Shown piece by piece: positions 25,407 to 34,521 of a DNA stretch of 64,000 nt; the first letter of the stretch is position 1; every line of letters begins with the position of its first letter. The DNA comes from Iningainema tapete BLCC-T55 (GTDB lineage: Bacteria; Cyanobacteriota; Cyanobacteriia; Cyanobacteriales; Nostocaceae), in the NCBI RefSeq assembly GCF_014698965.1, contig NZ_JACXAE010000086.1, positions 1 to 64,000 on the forward strand. Reading direction: 5' to 3'. The notes under the pieces were generated by a model. The model ran no database searches. It saw nothing but the letters and a program-made list of their open reading frames with translations, and had not been told where the DNA came from. The position numbers and the translations under genes are program-made.

Positions 25407-26942
25407 TTAAGCAGCAATAGCTGGTTGAGGCTGGTGTTGTGGTGTAATAACATTCGGCTTGATGGTAACAAGTTTGTGATTGTGTTTGTGAGCAACAAGA
25501 TCGTAGACAGATTCCAGTGCTGACTCAATTGAACCCTGTAGCCAAGCCGGATATTTAGAACAATGTTCACCAGCGAAGAACAGTTTGTTTTGTGGTCTAG
25601 CTGCTTCCAAGTAAGAAATTGTATGATTAGATTCATCACTCATATCGTCACTCCAGTGAACAGTGCATCCACCCGCACTCCACTCGTAGTTACCCCAAGC
25701 AATGGAAGCGACATCTTTAATCATCCCCGGAGTTTGAAGTTCTGGGTGAACTTGACTAACAACGTTTTTAACGTAACCGTGACGAGAAGATTCATCCATC
25801 ATCCCCAAACGTGTGGCATCATCACCGATGGTATAACTTGCTAACATTGTACTACCACTATTGGGTTTGAATTTCACCGAAGGATAGTATGTTTGGCGAA
25901 CACCATCACCACTGAAGGATGCACCACCGTTAATCCCCTGTTGTTCCCAAAAAGGTTGTGCAGTGTGGAAGGCAACTTTGGTCGCCGGACAATATATAGT
26001 ATTGTGGATTGAGTCGAGTTTACGAGCGTCAAATCCGCCCAACTCCATTTTGCGCATGACTGAGAAGGGAATTGTGCAGAGTACATAGTCACAAATCCGG
26101 GTATGTAATTGTCCGTTTTCTACATAATCCAATTCAACACAGTCATCTAGTACCCGTATTGCCACAATTTTTTGATTACACTTAATTGGCGCAGAAATTG
26201 AAGCCGCAAGACGTTGGATTAGTTGATCCATTCCGCCTTTAAGTTGTAACAAATCGTGGCTGGTTTCCACTAAAATGTCAGAAAGGAACATATCTAATGC
26301 TTTGCTGCAACGAGCGCGGAAACCTGGATTATCTTGGATAAATGCCTGTAGGTCGATTTTTTCGCCATCTTCACTAAAGTAAGGTTCTAAATCTAACCGT
26401 TCCAATTCATCCATTAAATGTGATTTGAGATCCTGCTCTAAACTTGCACGCAGATTACCAGGAGAGATGGTATCAACGATGGTTTTCAGCCATGCGGCAA
26501 ACAGTTGGGTTTTCTCGCTGTAGCGGGAGTCTGTAAAGATGCCTTGATAGCGATCGCGGAAGATGCGAGGAGCGTCTTTGATCTGAAATATTTTACCATT
26601 GACGTTCATGAAAGCGTTTTGTTCTTCAAAAACGGTAACAAATTTACAAAGTTTGTCATCCAACCCCATTTCCGAGACATAGTGCAGTGTATGCTCATGT
26701 GATTTGGGAATCCGCATTGCGCCGAGTTCTGCATAGGGTGCGTCTGATTCATTACCGAAACGATGTGTTAAAACTCGACCACCGATGCGCGGGCTGCCTT
26801 CCATTATATCTACTTGGTGACCTAACTTTTCTAACTCGTAGGCGGCAACTAAACCGGCAATTCCTGCACCCAAGATGGTGATACGCTTTCCTGGTTGAAA
26901 GTTAGCTAGTTTGCACAGATAAAGCATTGTTGTAGTATCCAT
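25407..26942 (-). CDS. Flavin L-amino-acid oxidase (VioA/RebO/StaO-like), copy 2
   Basis: 511 residues of the flavin amine-oxidase family. The FAD dinucleotide fold ILGAGIAGLVAAYELEK is at 23-39, then GGRVLTHRFG, and the carboxylate-binding signature ELGAMRIP near 73-80, whose Arg holds the substrate carboxylate in L-amino-acid oxidases. The C-terminus has the second FAD motif FFAGEHCSKYPAWLQGSIES. It would oxidise an L-amino acid, most likely tryptophan given the VioB-like gene downstream, to its 2-imino acid plus peroxide. GGAGGCAGTC precedes the ATG. About 85-90 percent identical by eye to copy 1. Confidence 0.92.
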   Translation of the reverse strand: MDTTTMLYLCKLANFQPGKRITILGAGIAGLVAAYELEKLGHQVDIMEGSPRIGGRVLTHRFGNESDAPYAELGAMRIPKSHEHTLHYVSEMGLDDKLCKFVTVFEEQNAFMNVNGKIFQIKDAPRIFRDRYQGIFTDSRYSEKTQLFAAWLKTIVDTISPGNLRASLEQDLKSHLMDELERLDLEPYFSEDGEKIDLQAFIQDNPGFRARCSKALDMFLSDILVETSHDLLQLKGGMDQLIQRLAASISAPIKCNQKIVAIRVLDDCVELDYVENGQLHTRICDYVLCTIPFSVMRKMELGGFDARKLDSIHNTIYCPATKVAFHTAQPFWEQQGINGGASFSGDGVRQTYYPSVKFKPNSGSTMLASYTIGDDATRLGMMDESSRHGYVKNVVSQVHPELQTPGMIKDVASIAWGNYEWSAGGCTVHWSDDMSDESNHTISYLEAARPQNKLFFAGEHCSKYPAWLQGSIESALESVYDLVAHKHNHKLVTIKPNVITPQHQPQPAIAA

Positions 26943-27089
26943 TTTTGACTGCCTCCAGTAAATGATGCGGTTTGTTTTTCTTGGTTTGAACCTCTACAAA
27001 AGTTTCATACCGGGGAGGTTTTTGAGTTTATGCACTTGTTCTCAATTTCTGGGAAAAAAGTGACGAAGTAGCGATCGCACTTAAGATGA
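26943..27089. promoter_or_regulatory. Duplicated oxidase leader (copy 2)
   Basis: The segment 27005-27063 (TTTCATACCGGGGAGG ... TTTATGCAC ... AAAAAAGTGA) matches 28680-28739 in front of copy 1, showing that the upstream control region was duplicated with the gene. Conserved blocks are likely promoter or leader elements. A HIP1 octamer lies at about 27072. Confidence 0.55.
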
Positions 27090-28622
27090 TTAAGCAGCCA
27101 GAGATGTCACTTGAGGTTGATGTTGTAATGTAGTGACAGCTTTGAGAGTAACAGGTTTTGCAGTAGTGTAAGCAACAAGATCGTAGACAGCTTCCAATGC
27201 AGACTCAATCGAACCCTGTAGCCAAGCGGGATATTTAGAACAATGTTCACCAGCGAAGAATAGAGTATTTTGTGGTCTTGCTGCTTCCAAGTAGGAAATT
27301 GTATGGTTAGATTCATCGCTCATATCGTCACTCCAGTGAACAGTGCATCCACCCGCACTCCACTCGTAGTTACCCCAAGCAATGGAAGCGACATCTTTAA
27401 TCATCCCCGGAGTTTGAAGTTCTGGGTGAACTTTGCCCACAATATTCTGAACGTAAGCGTGACGAGAAGATTCATCCATCATCCCCATCCGGATAGCATC
27501 ATCGCCAATGGTGTAACTAGCCAGCATTGTACTACCACTATTGGGGTTGAATTTCACCGAAGGATAGTATGTTTGGCGAACACCATCACCACTAAAGGAT
27601 GCACCACCGTTGATCCCTTGTTGTTCCCAAAAAGCTTGTTGGGTATGGAAAGCAACTTTGGTCGCTGGACAATATATAGTATTGTGGATGGAGTCGAGTT
27701 TTCGCTCGTCAAATCCGCTCAACTCCATCTTCCGCACGATGGAAAAGGGTATTGTGCATAATACATAGTCGCATTCGCGGGTGTGTAACTGTCCGTTTTC
27801 TATGTAATCTAATTCCACGCGATCGCTCTCAACGTGCATTGCCACGATTTTTTGGTTGCACTTAATCGGAGCTTTGATCGAACTTACCAGACGTTGGATT
27901 AATTGATCCATTCCACCTTTAAGTTGTAACAAATCGTGACTAGTTTCCACTAAAATATCAGAAAGAAACATATCTAATGCTTTGCTGCAACGAGCGCGGA
28001 AACCTGGATGATCCTGAATAAATGCTTGTAAGTCAATTTTTTCGCCATCTACACTAAAATAAGGATCTAAATCCAGTCTTTCCAATTCATCCATCAAGTG
28101 TGATTTGAGATCTTGCTCCAAACTTTCACGTAAATTACCAGGAGAGATTGTATCAACAATAGTTTTCAGCCATGCGGCAAACAGTTGAGTTTTCTCGCTG
28201 TAGCGGGAATCTGTAAAGATGCCTTGATAACGTTCGCGGAAAATGCGGGGTGCGTCTTTCATCCGGAAAATTTTACCTTCAACATTCATGAAAGCGTTTT
28301 GTTCTTCAAAAACGGTGACAAATTTACAAAGTTTGTCATCCAACCCCATTTCCGAGACATAGTGCAGTGTATGCTGGTGTGATTTAGGAATCCGCATTGC
28401 GCCAAGTTCTGCATATGGTGCATCTGGTTCATTACCAAAACGATGTGTTAAAACTCGACCACCAATGCGTGGGCTACCTTCCATTATATCTACTTCATGA
28501 CCTAGCTTGGACAACTCGTAGGCAGCAACCAAACCAGCAATTCCCGCACCCAAAATGGTGATGCGCTTTCCTTTTTCAAAGTTAGCTAGTTTGCACATAT
28601 CGAGCATTGTTGTAGTATCCAT
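27090..28622 (-). CDS. Flavin L-amino-acid oxidase (VioA/RebO/StaO-like), copy 1
   Basis: 510 residues from the ATG at 28620-28622, which has AAGAGGA upstream and aligns with the start of copy 2. A longer reading from 28718 would add 32 unmatched residues. The same FAD fold (ILGAGIAGLVAAYELSK), ELGAMRIP signature and C-terminal FAD motif FFAGEHCSKYPAWLQ are intact, so both copies look functional. Differences from copy 2 are scattered substitutions. This is the first gene of the presumed bisindole run. Confidence 0.92.
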   Translation of the reverse strand: MDTTTMLDMCKLANFEKGKRITILGAGIAGLVAAYELSKLGHEVDIMEGSPRIGGRVLTHRFGNEPDAPYAELGAMRIPKSHQHTLHYVSEMGLDDKLCKFVTVFEEQNAFMNVEGKIFRMKDAPRIFRERYQGIFTDSRYSEKTQLFAAWLKTIVDTISPGNLRESLEQDLKSHLMDELERLDLDPYFSVDGEKIDLQAFIQDHPGFRARCSKALDMFLSDILVETSHDLLQLKGGMDQLIQRLVSSIKAPIKCNQKIVAMHVESDRVELDYIENGQLHTRECDYVLCTIPFSIVRKMELSGFDERKLDSIHNTIYCPATKVAFHTQQAFWEQQGINGGASFSGDGVRQTYYPSVKFNPNSGSTMLASYTIGDDAIRMGMMDESSRHAYVQNIVGKVHPELQTPGMIKDVASIAWGNYEWSAGGCTVHWSDDMSDESNHTISYLEAARPQNTLFFAGEHCSKYPAWLQGSIESALEAVYDLVAYTTAKPVTLKAVTTLQHQPQVTSLAA

Positions 28623-28749
28623 TTTTCTATTCCTCTTACCGTTGTTTGTTTTGTGTTCGGTGTTCCACCGCTTCATCACTTTCATACCGGAGGGGAATTT
28701 TTGTTTATGCACGCCCACTCAACTTTTGGGTAAAAAGTGAAAAATAATG

Positions 28750-28823
28750 TAGAGACGCGAAATTTCGCGTCTCTACATGGGTTGTAGACAATGCACAATT
28801 AAATTCGGTCGATCTCTATTAAA
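28750..28823. repeat. 28-bp perfect palindrome with conserved flank
   Basis: GTAGAGACGCGAAA followed by its exact reverse complement, at 28750-28777; identical copies lie at 52756 and 55175. The right flank, CAATTAAATTCGGTCGAT (about 28796-28813), is the reverse complement of the flank beside the palindrome at 10645, so the mobile unit is longer than the hairpin. Confidence 0.75.
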
Positions 28824-28914
28824 ATTAAGTCTGATGAAGCGAATAGTTAAGGAATATTTTAGATAAGAACAGCAGTAAATAAATAACTAGTATTTTCTCA
28901 CTGTACGTATTTTC

Positions 28915-30624
28915 ATGACCCGAGAGCAAACTTTTTTAACTATCAAAATGTGGAAATCTCAGAAGAGATTTTGGTTCGGTTTAAGTCTGACTTTTGCAAT
29001 TATTTATAGTCTTTTAGAGCTAAAGCAGGCGTTCGGGAGCGCTTACGTAGTACAAGATGATGCACGAGTTTATGTATCTTGGATGCAAAGATTTTTAGAG
29101 CCAGACTTGCTGCCAAATGATTTGATTAGCGACTATTTTAAATCAGTAACACCATTTGGATATGCTGCTCTCTATCAAGTAATAGCATCTGTGGGTATCG
29201 ATCCACTTTACTTTAGCAAATTCTTACCAATCTTGTTGCTTTTACTGACAAATGGTTACTGTTTTGCTGTCTGTATGCAGATATTGCCAGTCCCAGTATG
29301 CGGATTTATTACTACGCTGCTGTTCAATCAAAATCTGTTAATGAGAGATGATTTAGTTTCTGCTACGCCCAGGGCTTTTATTTATCTCCTGTTTCTAGCG
29401 TTTGTGTACTATTTGCTACGACAAAACGTACTTCCATGTCTCATCGCGATCGCCCTGACTGGATTGTTTTACCCACCGTTGTTGTTTATCATAGTCGGTA
29501 TCTTAATCTTGAGACTATGGCACTGGCAAGAAAAGCTCCCCCGTTTATCTCAGAATCGCCGAGATTATGTATTTAGCGTTACTGGGCTGGTACTTGCTTT
29601 GATTGTGATGCTGCCTTATGCTTTGAGTTCTACTGAGTATGGCTCTGTAGTCACACCAAATGCAGTTAAAGCATTACCAGAATTTTCTGAAACAGGACGA
29701 ATACCTTTTTTTGATGATAATCCCTTCCAGTTTTGGCTATTAGGACAGCATAGTGGTATTCTGCCAAATATATTAGAACACCCACTATCCTCAATGGGGT
29801 TTTTATTCCCGATACTGCTACGCTATCCCGAACGCTTTCCTTTGGTTAAAAAAGTTACTAATATCGTACTTTTACGGAAGATTGCACTAGTATCTTTAGG
29901 GATGTTTTTTGCCGCCCATTTTACGCTTTACAAGCTCTTCGCTCCCGCACGTTATACGCGGTATACACTCAAGTTTGTCATGATTGTGGCTGCCGGAATA
30001 GCGATCGCTGTAATACTAGATGCAGTTTTTCGCACTTGCCAACAGCCTCAATTTCTCCGACGACAGTTTTTTGCCTTGGGATTAACTTTCCTATTCGTAA
30101 CTGTACTCGTTTTTTATCCCCTGTCACTGCCACAGTTCCCAAACAGTAATTACGTTGTAGGTGAAGCACCAGCAGTGTATGAGTTTTTTCGGCAGCAACC
30201 AAAAGATATTCTCATTGCCGGACTGTCGCCAGAGACAGATAATCTTCCAACTTTTTCCCAGCGCTCAATCTTGGTAGGCTGGGAATATGCAGTTCCTTAC
30301 CATGTCAGCTATGGGCGTCAAATTAACCAACGCGCTACGGATCTAATTCGCGCTCAGTACACTCCAAATTTGGCAGAAGTTCAAAATTTTATTCAGACGT
30401 ATAATGTAGATTTTATCATGCTAGATCGCACAGCATTTACACCTGAATATATCAACACTAATCCTTGGTTTCAACAGTGGCAGATGATAGCAAAAGATAT
30501 TTTAACTACACTAGAGCAGGGAATTACCCCGGCTCTAGTCAGCACACTCAAACGTTGTTCTGTAGTAGAAACTGACACATTGATTGTACTTCAGGCAGAA
30601 TGTGTGATTAAAACTACGGTGTAG
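28915..30624 (+). CDS. Multi-pass membrane protein, possibly GT-C glycosyltransferase-like
   Basis: 569 residues with about 11-12 hydrophobic segments and a soluble C-terminal part (about 415-569). The first loop after helix 1 contains VVQDDARVYVSWMQRF, an acidic pair of the kind found near the active site of GT-C membrane glycosyltransferases. I do not recognise a specific family. It is divergent from the bisindole run, so probably not part of it. Function unknown. Confidence 0.75.
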   Translation: MTREQTFLTIKMWKSQKRFWFGLSLTFAIIYSLLELKQAFGSAYVVQDDARVYVSWMQRFLEPDLLPNDLISDYFKSVTPFGYAALYQVIASVGIDPLYFSKFLPILLLLLTNGYCFAVCMQILPVPVCGFITTLLFNQNLLMRDDLVSATPRAFIYLLFLAFVYYLLRQNVLPCLIAIALTGLFYPPLLFIIVGILILRLWHWQEKLPRLSQNRRDYVFSVTGLVLALIVMLPYALSSTEYGSVVTPNAVKALPEFSETGRIPFFDDNPFQFWLLGQHSGILPNILEHPLSSMGFLFPILLRYPERFPLVKKVTNIVLLRKIALVSLGMFFAAHFTLYKLFAPARYTRYTLKFVMIVAAGIAIAVILDAVFRTCQQPQFLRRQFFALGLTFLFVTVLVFYPLSLPQFPNSNYVVGEAPAVYEFFRQQPKDILIAGLSPETDNLPTFSQRSILVGWEYAVPYHVSYGRQINQRATDLIRAQYTPNLAEVQNFIQTYNVDFIMLDRTAFTPEYINTNPWFQQWQMIAKDILTTLEQGITPALVSTLKRCSVVETDTLIVLQAECVIKTTV

Positions 30625-30789
30625 GGAGATTATCAATAGACACAGATTTTTTAGCCAAAAAAATACTTTTTGTCTATCAATTTATAGTACTTTGCTCTTG
30701 CCATTTTGCTTAGGAGTATGACATACTTAAATCTAAATACGGTAAATTGATAGGAATAATGATATTTAAGTAAAAGTGAGGAATGAAAA

Positions 30790-32034
30790 ATGCTAGAAGA
30801 CGCTCAGGGACTGGAAGTGACAACAAATTCGACAGAAGCGATCGCCGCCATTAACCTTTTTTGCGATCAAGCACTGGCTTACGGTAAGGACATTGAAGCG
30901 GCGATAGTTAAAGGGTTGACAGCAGACCCAAACTGTGCATTAATTCATGCCTATGCTGCAGCTTATTTCCTCTCAATGGAAAGTGGGACGAGGAAACAAG
31001 CTATACCCCATCTACAAACAGCGCACAAGTATCTAGCAGAGATTACGGAAAGAGAAAGGTTGTATGTACAGGCAATTTCTGCTTGGGCGGCAACAGAAAT
31101 AGACAAAGCAATTTTATTACACGATCAAATTGCCGCCAAGTTTCCCCGTGATTTGATCTCAGTGCAGCAAGGACAGTATCACTACTTTTATTTAGGCGAC
31201 AAACAGAGATTATGGAAAATTGCCGACTCTTGTTTGAGTGCAAATCCAGACAATCATTACTTGTACGGTATGGTAGCCTTTGGTTTAGAACAGTGCCATC
31301 GACTAGATGAGGCAGAAAAAATGGGTCGAAAGGCAACTGCGATGAATCCCCACAATCCTTGGGCGCATCATGCTGTAGCGCATGTGATGGAAACTCTCCA
31401 ACGAGTAGATGAAGGCATCACTTGGATGGAGAGTTTTGCTGATACTTGGGAAAATTGCAACACCATGCTGTACACACACAATTGGTGGCATGTAGCCTTG
31501 TATTACCTAGAGCGAGGCGACAAAAAAAAGGTTTTGGCACTTTATGATACTCGTGTTTGGGGTCGCGCTAGCAAAGAATCTCCCAAAGATCAAGTCGGGG
31601 CGATCGCACTGTTGTTACGACTGGAATTACGCGGAGTTGATGTGGGCAGTAGGTGGCAAGATTTGAGTGATTATATATACCCTAATTTACACGAACATTC
31701 ATTAGCTTTTCAAGACTTGCATTACGTCTACGCACTGGCTAGAGCAGGACACACCAACTTAGTAACGAGAATGTTGCTGAGTATGCAAAAATACGCTTTT
31801 TCTGTCAACTCTTACTTGCGGAAAAATTGGGTGGAAGTGGCAATTCCCGCCGCTCGTGGCATGGTAGCCCATGCGTATGGGGACTTTCATACAGCTCTTT
31901 TACAACTACAACCTGTTATGTTACGTTTACACGAGATTGGTGGTAGCCATGCGCAACGAGCTTTATTCGATCAGATTTACTTGGATGCTATGTGTCAAAT
32001 AGAAAGTCGCAGCCAGATTCATTGCGTTGCTTGA
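30790..32034 (+). CDS. Tetratricopeptide-repeat protein, TTC38-like
   Basis: 414 residues, helical repeats throughout. The stretch [19 protein letters not shown] and then [20 protein letters not shown] is the signature of the TTC38 family, which also occurs in bacteria. It has no signal peptide. The ribosome-binding site GTGAGGAATG precedes the start. Its 3' end overlaps the convergent invertase gene by 16 bases. Partner unknown. Confidence 0.85.
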   Translation: MLEDAQGLEVTTNSTEAIAAINLFCDQALAYGKDIEAAIVKGLTADPNCALIHAYAAAYFLSMESGTRKQAIPHLQTAHKYLAEITERERLYVQAISAWAATEIDKAILLHDQIAAKFPRDLISVQQGQYHYFYLGDKQRLWKIADSCLSANPDNHYLYGMVAFGLEQCHRLDEAEKMGRKATAMNPHNPWAHHAVAHVMETLQRVDEGITWMESFADTWENCNTMLYTHNWWHVALYYLERGDKKKVLALYDTRVWGRASKESPKDQVGAIALLLRLELRGVDVGSRWQDLSDYIYPNLHEHSLAFQDLHYVYALARAGHTNLVTRMLLSMQKYAFSVNSYLRKNWVEVAIPAARGMVAHAYGDFHTALLQLQPVMLRLHEIGGSHAQRALFDQIYLDAMCQIESRSQIHCVA

Positions 32035-33431
32035 GTAGATTCACAACAGGTGTTTTCTTCAAAATTAATTAAGGCTAAATGATCGGGGTTAGCTACTAAT
32101 TCTTTTGCTACTAAAAACCCGGCGATCGTCCAAGTTTGAAATTTCCGCGCTTCTCTGCCAATCAATCTACCATTACTGCCATCGTAGTATTCTGGCCATT
32201 CATCGTAGCTAAGGCGGCTTTGAGCTAGATCGATAGCTTTGTGAGCAAGGTTAACTCGACCAGTTTTTATCGCTGCCGCCACCAATAACCAGAGTAAAAC
32301 AGGCCAATGACCACCATTATGGTAAGACCACGGTTTATTTTTAGGGTCTGAACCAGTCACTAGCTTCCACTCTAAACCATCTACAGCCGGAAAACAAATT
32401 TTCATCGGCATAATGCCTACTAAGTCATGCCACCGATGTTCAATGAGATCCATAATCTTCTGGGATTCCTGCTGCTCAGCCATTGCAGTGAGAATCGCCA
32501 TTAAATTTCCTAACGTAAAGAATCGAAAGTCTAATTGTGATGGTCCCAAGTTTCCACCTAAATATCCCCCAGTTTCTGGCAGCCATTCGGTTAACCAATC
32601 TGGGATTGAGTCAGGATAAATATTAAATTTATTCGCAACTTCTTTGCCAAATTCTTCGCCCTTGTAACGATAAATTTCATTTAAGCGCTTAATGTCTATC
32701 CAATAATATTCTCTGACATGATACTGAAGAGCTGCTAAACGTTTGGCAACTGAATTTAAATATTGCTCGCCGCCATTCTCTGGTAAAAGTAGTTCACTTG
32801 CTGCTCGTAAAGCTCCATAGAATAAAACTTGAATTTCCAACGGATGTCCATAGACTCCCATCCTCCGGTCAATCATGAAAGCGCCGTCTGGAACTAACAT
32901 TGTTGGGTACATAGCAAACCGATGCACCAAACAAAGCTGTAAAACTAGCTTGATACCTTGCTGGAAGTCTTCTTGATGTGCCAAGGATATATCTCCCGTC
33001 GCTTTTACATAAGCTCGGAGCAAGATCATCCACCACAAGCAAGAATCAACGGGTGGAACTCTGCCAATGGCATGTTCGCCAAAATCAGCCGTCAAAGCTT
33101 CATCTCCATCCTGATTCTCTACTTTGAAGCTGGCTGGCATCAATCCCGGACCGGGTTTAAAAAAATCTATCTGGTTTTCGTGACTTTGCAAAGCTAAAGT
33201 TTCTATTAAAAAATTACGCACAACCTCAGATTTGCCACGCATGAGAAAAACTAAACCTGAAGCAACGAAGTCACGGACAAAGCATTGATCGTAGTTGAGG
33301 GCTTCCCGCTCAAGATCTTGAGCTGCTAAGGTTCCAATTGGGCGATCGCCATAGTAAATAACCGAGTTTTCCAGTAGCTTCCAAGCTTCTAGTTCTGGAG
33401 CTTCTTGAGTGGGATCAGTTTTTATACTCAT
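32019..33431 (-). CDS. Alkaline/neutral invertase, glycoside hydrolase family 100
   Basis: 470 residues. It hydrolyses sucrose to glucose and fructose in the cytosol; the same family supplies carbon to heterocysts in filamentous cyanobacteria. Family segments: [58 protein letters not shown] and [16 protein letters not shown]. Length matches the family and there is no signal peptide. Convergent with the TPR gene, sharing 16 bases at the 3' ends. Confidence 0.93.
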   Translation of the reverse strand: MSIKTDPTQEAPELEAWKLLENSVIYYGDRPIGTLAAQDLEREALNYDQCFVRDFVASGLVFLMRGKSEVVRNFLIETLALQSHENQIDFFKPGPGLMPASFKVENQDGDEALTADFGEHAIGRVPPVDSCLWWMILLRAYVKATGDISLAHQEDFQQGIKLVLQLCLVHRFAMYPTMLVPDGAFMIDRRMGVYGHPLEIQVLFYGALRAASELLLPENGGEQYLNSVAKRLAALQYHVREYYWIDIKRLNEIYRYKGEEFGKEVANKFNIYPDSIPDWLTEWLPETGGYLGGNLGPSQLDFRFFTLGNLMAILTAMAEQQESQKIMDLIEHRWHDLVGIMPMKICFPAVDGLEWKLVTGSDPKNKPWSYHNGGHWPVLLWLLVAAAIKTGRVNLAHKAIDLAQSRLSYDEWPEYYDGSNGRLIGREARKFQTWTIAGFLVAKELVANPDHLALINFEENTCCESTQATQ

Positions 33432-33655
33432 TAGGGGTTTTCGATGAAATGTCCTACCTCTGTCTTAACTCAATATCTCACAGCCGCATTGTCTTCTGGT
33501 TAAAACTAGATTGCTTAACCATCTGTTTGCATCAATTTTCTTTATCAAAATGACAAGAATAAATATTTGCTTTTATGACGACAAAGATTTACATTGAAAT
33601 TAATTAGGATACAAGACTAACCCAAGTAACTGTAAAAAATTATCGGTAAACTGTG

Positions 33656-33901
33656 ATGAAAGAAGTAGATTTACATAGCTTTCTCTATCAAAGACGACGC
33701 TATTCTGGTGAATTTACACCGCAAGCTTTGGTATTTAATGCCAACCTACAAGAATTTGCCACACGAACTAGCTACATTTGCAATTTACAGACTTTAGGTA
33801 AACTTTCACAAGAAGAGTCTTACCAACAAATTAAGACTCTCTGGGAAGAATTACAACGTAGCTATCATGCTTTGCATATAGAGAAAAACACAGAAAATTA
33901 G
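33656..33901 (+). CDS. Small conserved cyanobacterial protein (DUF7219-like)
   Basis: 81 residues, soluble, mostly helical. The phrase GEFTPQALVFNANLQEFA followed by SYICNLQTLGKLSQEESYQQ resembles a small cyanobacterial family I believe is catalogued as DUF7219. A GTG three bases upstream is an alternative start. It overlaps the next, convergent gene by 4 bases. Function unknown. Confidence 0.72.
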   Translation: MKEVDLHSFLYQRRRYSGEFTPQALVFNANLQEFATRTSYICNLQTLGKLSQEESYQQIKTLWEELQRSYHALHIEKNTEN

Positions 33902-34227
33902 GTAGGAATTGGCTTTAAAGAGCGAGTGCTAGCAGAAAAATTTTCTTCTAGTTTTTGGTAAGGAATGTAGACGGGCTGGAAAAAATTAGATTCATTCCAA
34001 GTGGTTTCATTAATAGCTTCTACTGAAATTACCGGGTTCCAATTAGCAGGAAAAATAAAATATTCTATCCCGTAGAGGAGTCCTTGACGGTAAAGCGCGA
34101 TCGCCTCTTTTAAATCTAAAAACATAATTGGAATCCATAAGCATAAGCTGCTGCACCAGAAGTAGACAACTACTCGGTTCGTTGTGTACTCATACTGCGG
34201 GAGTGGATTTTGCAAAGGAGAAACCAT
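33898..34227 (-). CDS. Hypothetical protein
   Basis: 109 residues, with one hydrophobic segment at about 22-40 and a tryptophan-rich middle. No family recognised and no clear ribosome-binding site, so the start and even its reality are uncertain. The 4-base convergent overlap with the previous gene is compatible with a real gene. Confidence 0.5.
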   Translation of the reverse strand: MVSPLQNPLPQYEYTTNRVVVYFWCSSLCLWIPIMFLDLKEAIALYRQGLLYGIEYFIFPANWNPVISVEAINETTWNESNFFQPVYIPYQKLEENFSASTRSLKPIPT

Positions 34228-34521
34228 GTTAAATGCAACTTATCTGTCAAAAGTTAGAACAGTCTCTATCTATCTTTTGACACAAAATTACTAGTAATAA
34301 CAACTAACTCAAGATAGTTGTTAAATATGATATTTTGATTACTAATCCTATTCGATTTGTGAATTGAAGGTCAGCATAAAGCACAGGTGCACTTCGTTCG
34401 CGGTAAAAAATCAGTGGTTCATGAGCTAGAGACTGTAATTGAAGCACAATTAAGATAGGATATACACAAGCAGGTGAGGGGAGTACAGGGGTAGAGCTGT
34501 TATACTGGTGGAGGTGTTAAG

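Noticed and set aside
28915-30624. Membrane protein as the glycosyltransferase of the bisindole cluster
   Set aside because: It is on the opposite strand, beyond a repeat element, and shows no similarity to known indolocarbazole glycosyltransferases, so I keep it outside the cluster.
32019-32034. 16-base overlap of the TPR and invertase genes as a frameshift or mis-annotated end
   Set aside because: Both proteins end at natural stops with family-like C-termini; short convergent overlaps are ordinary.
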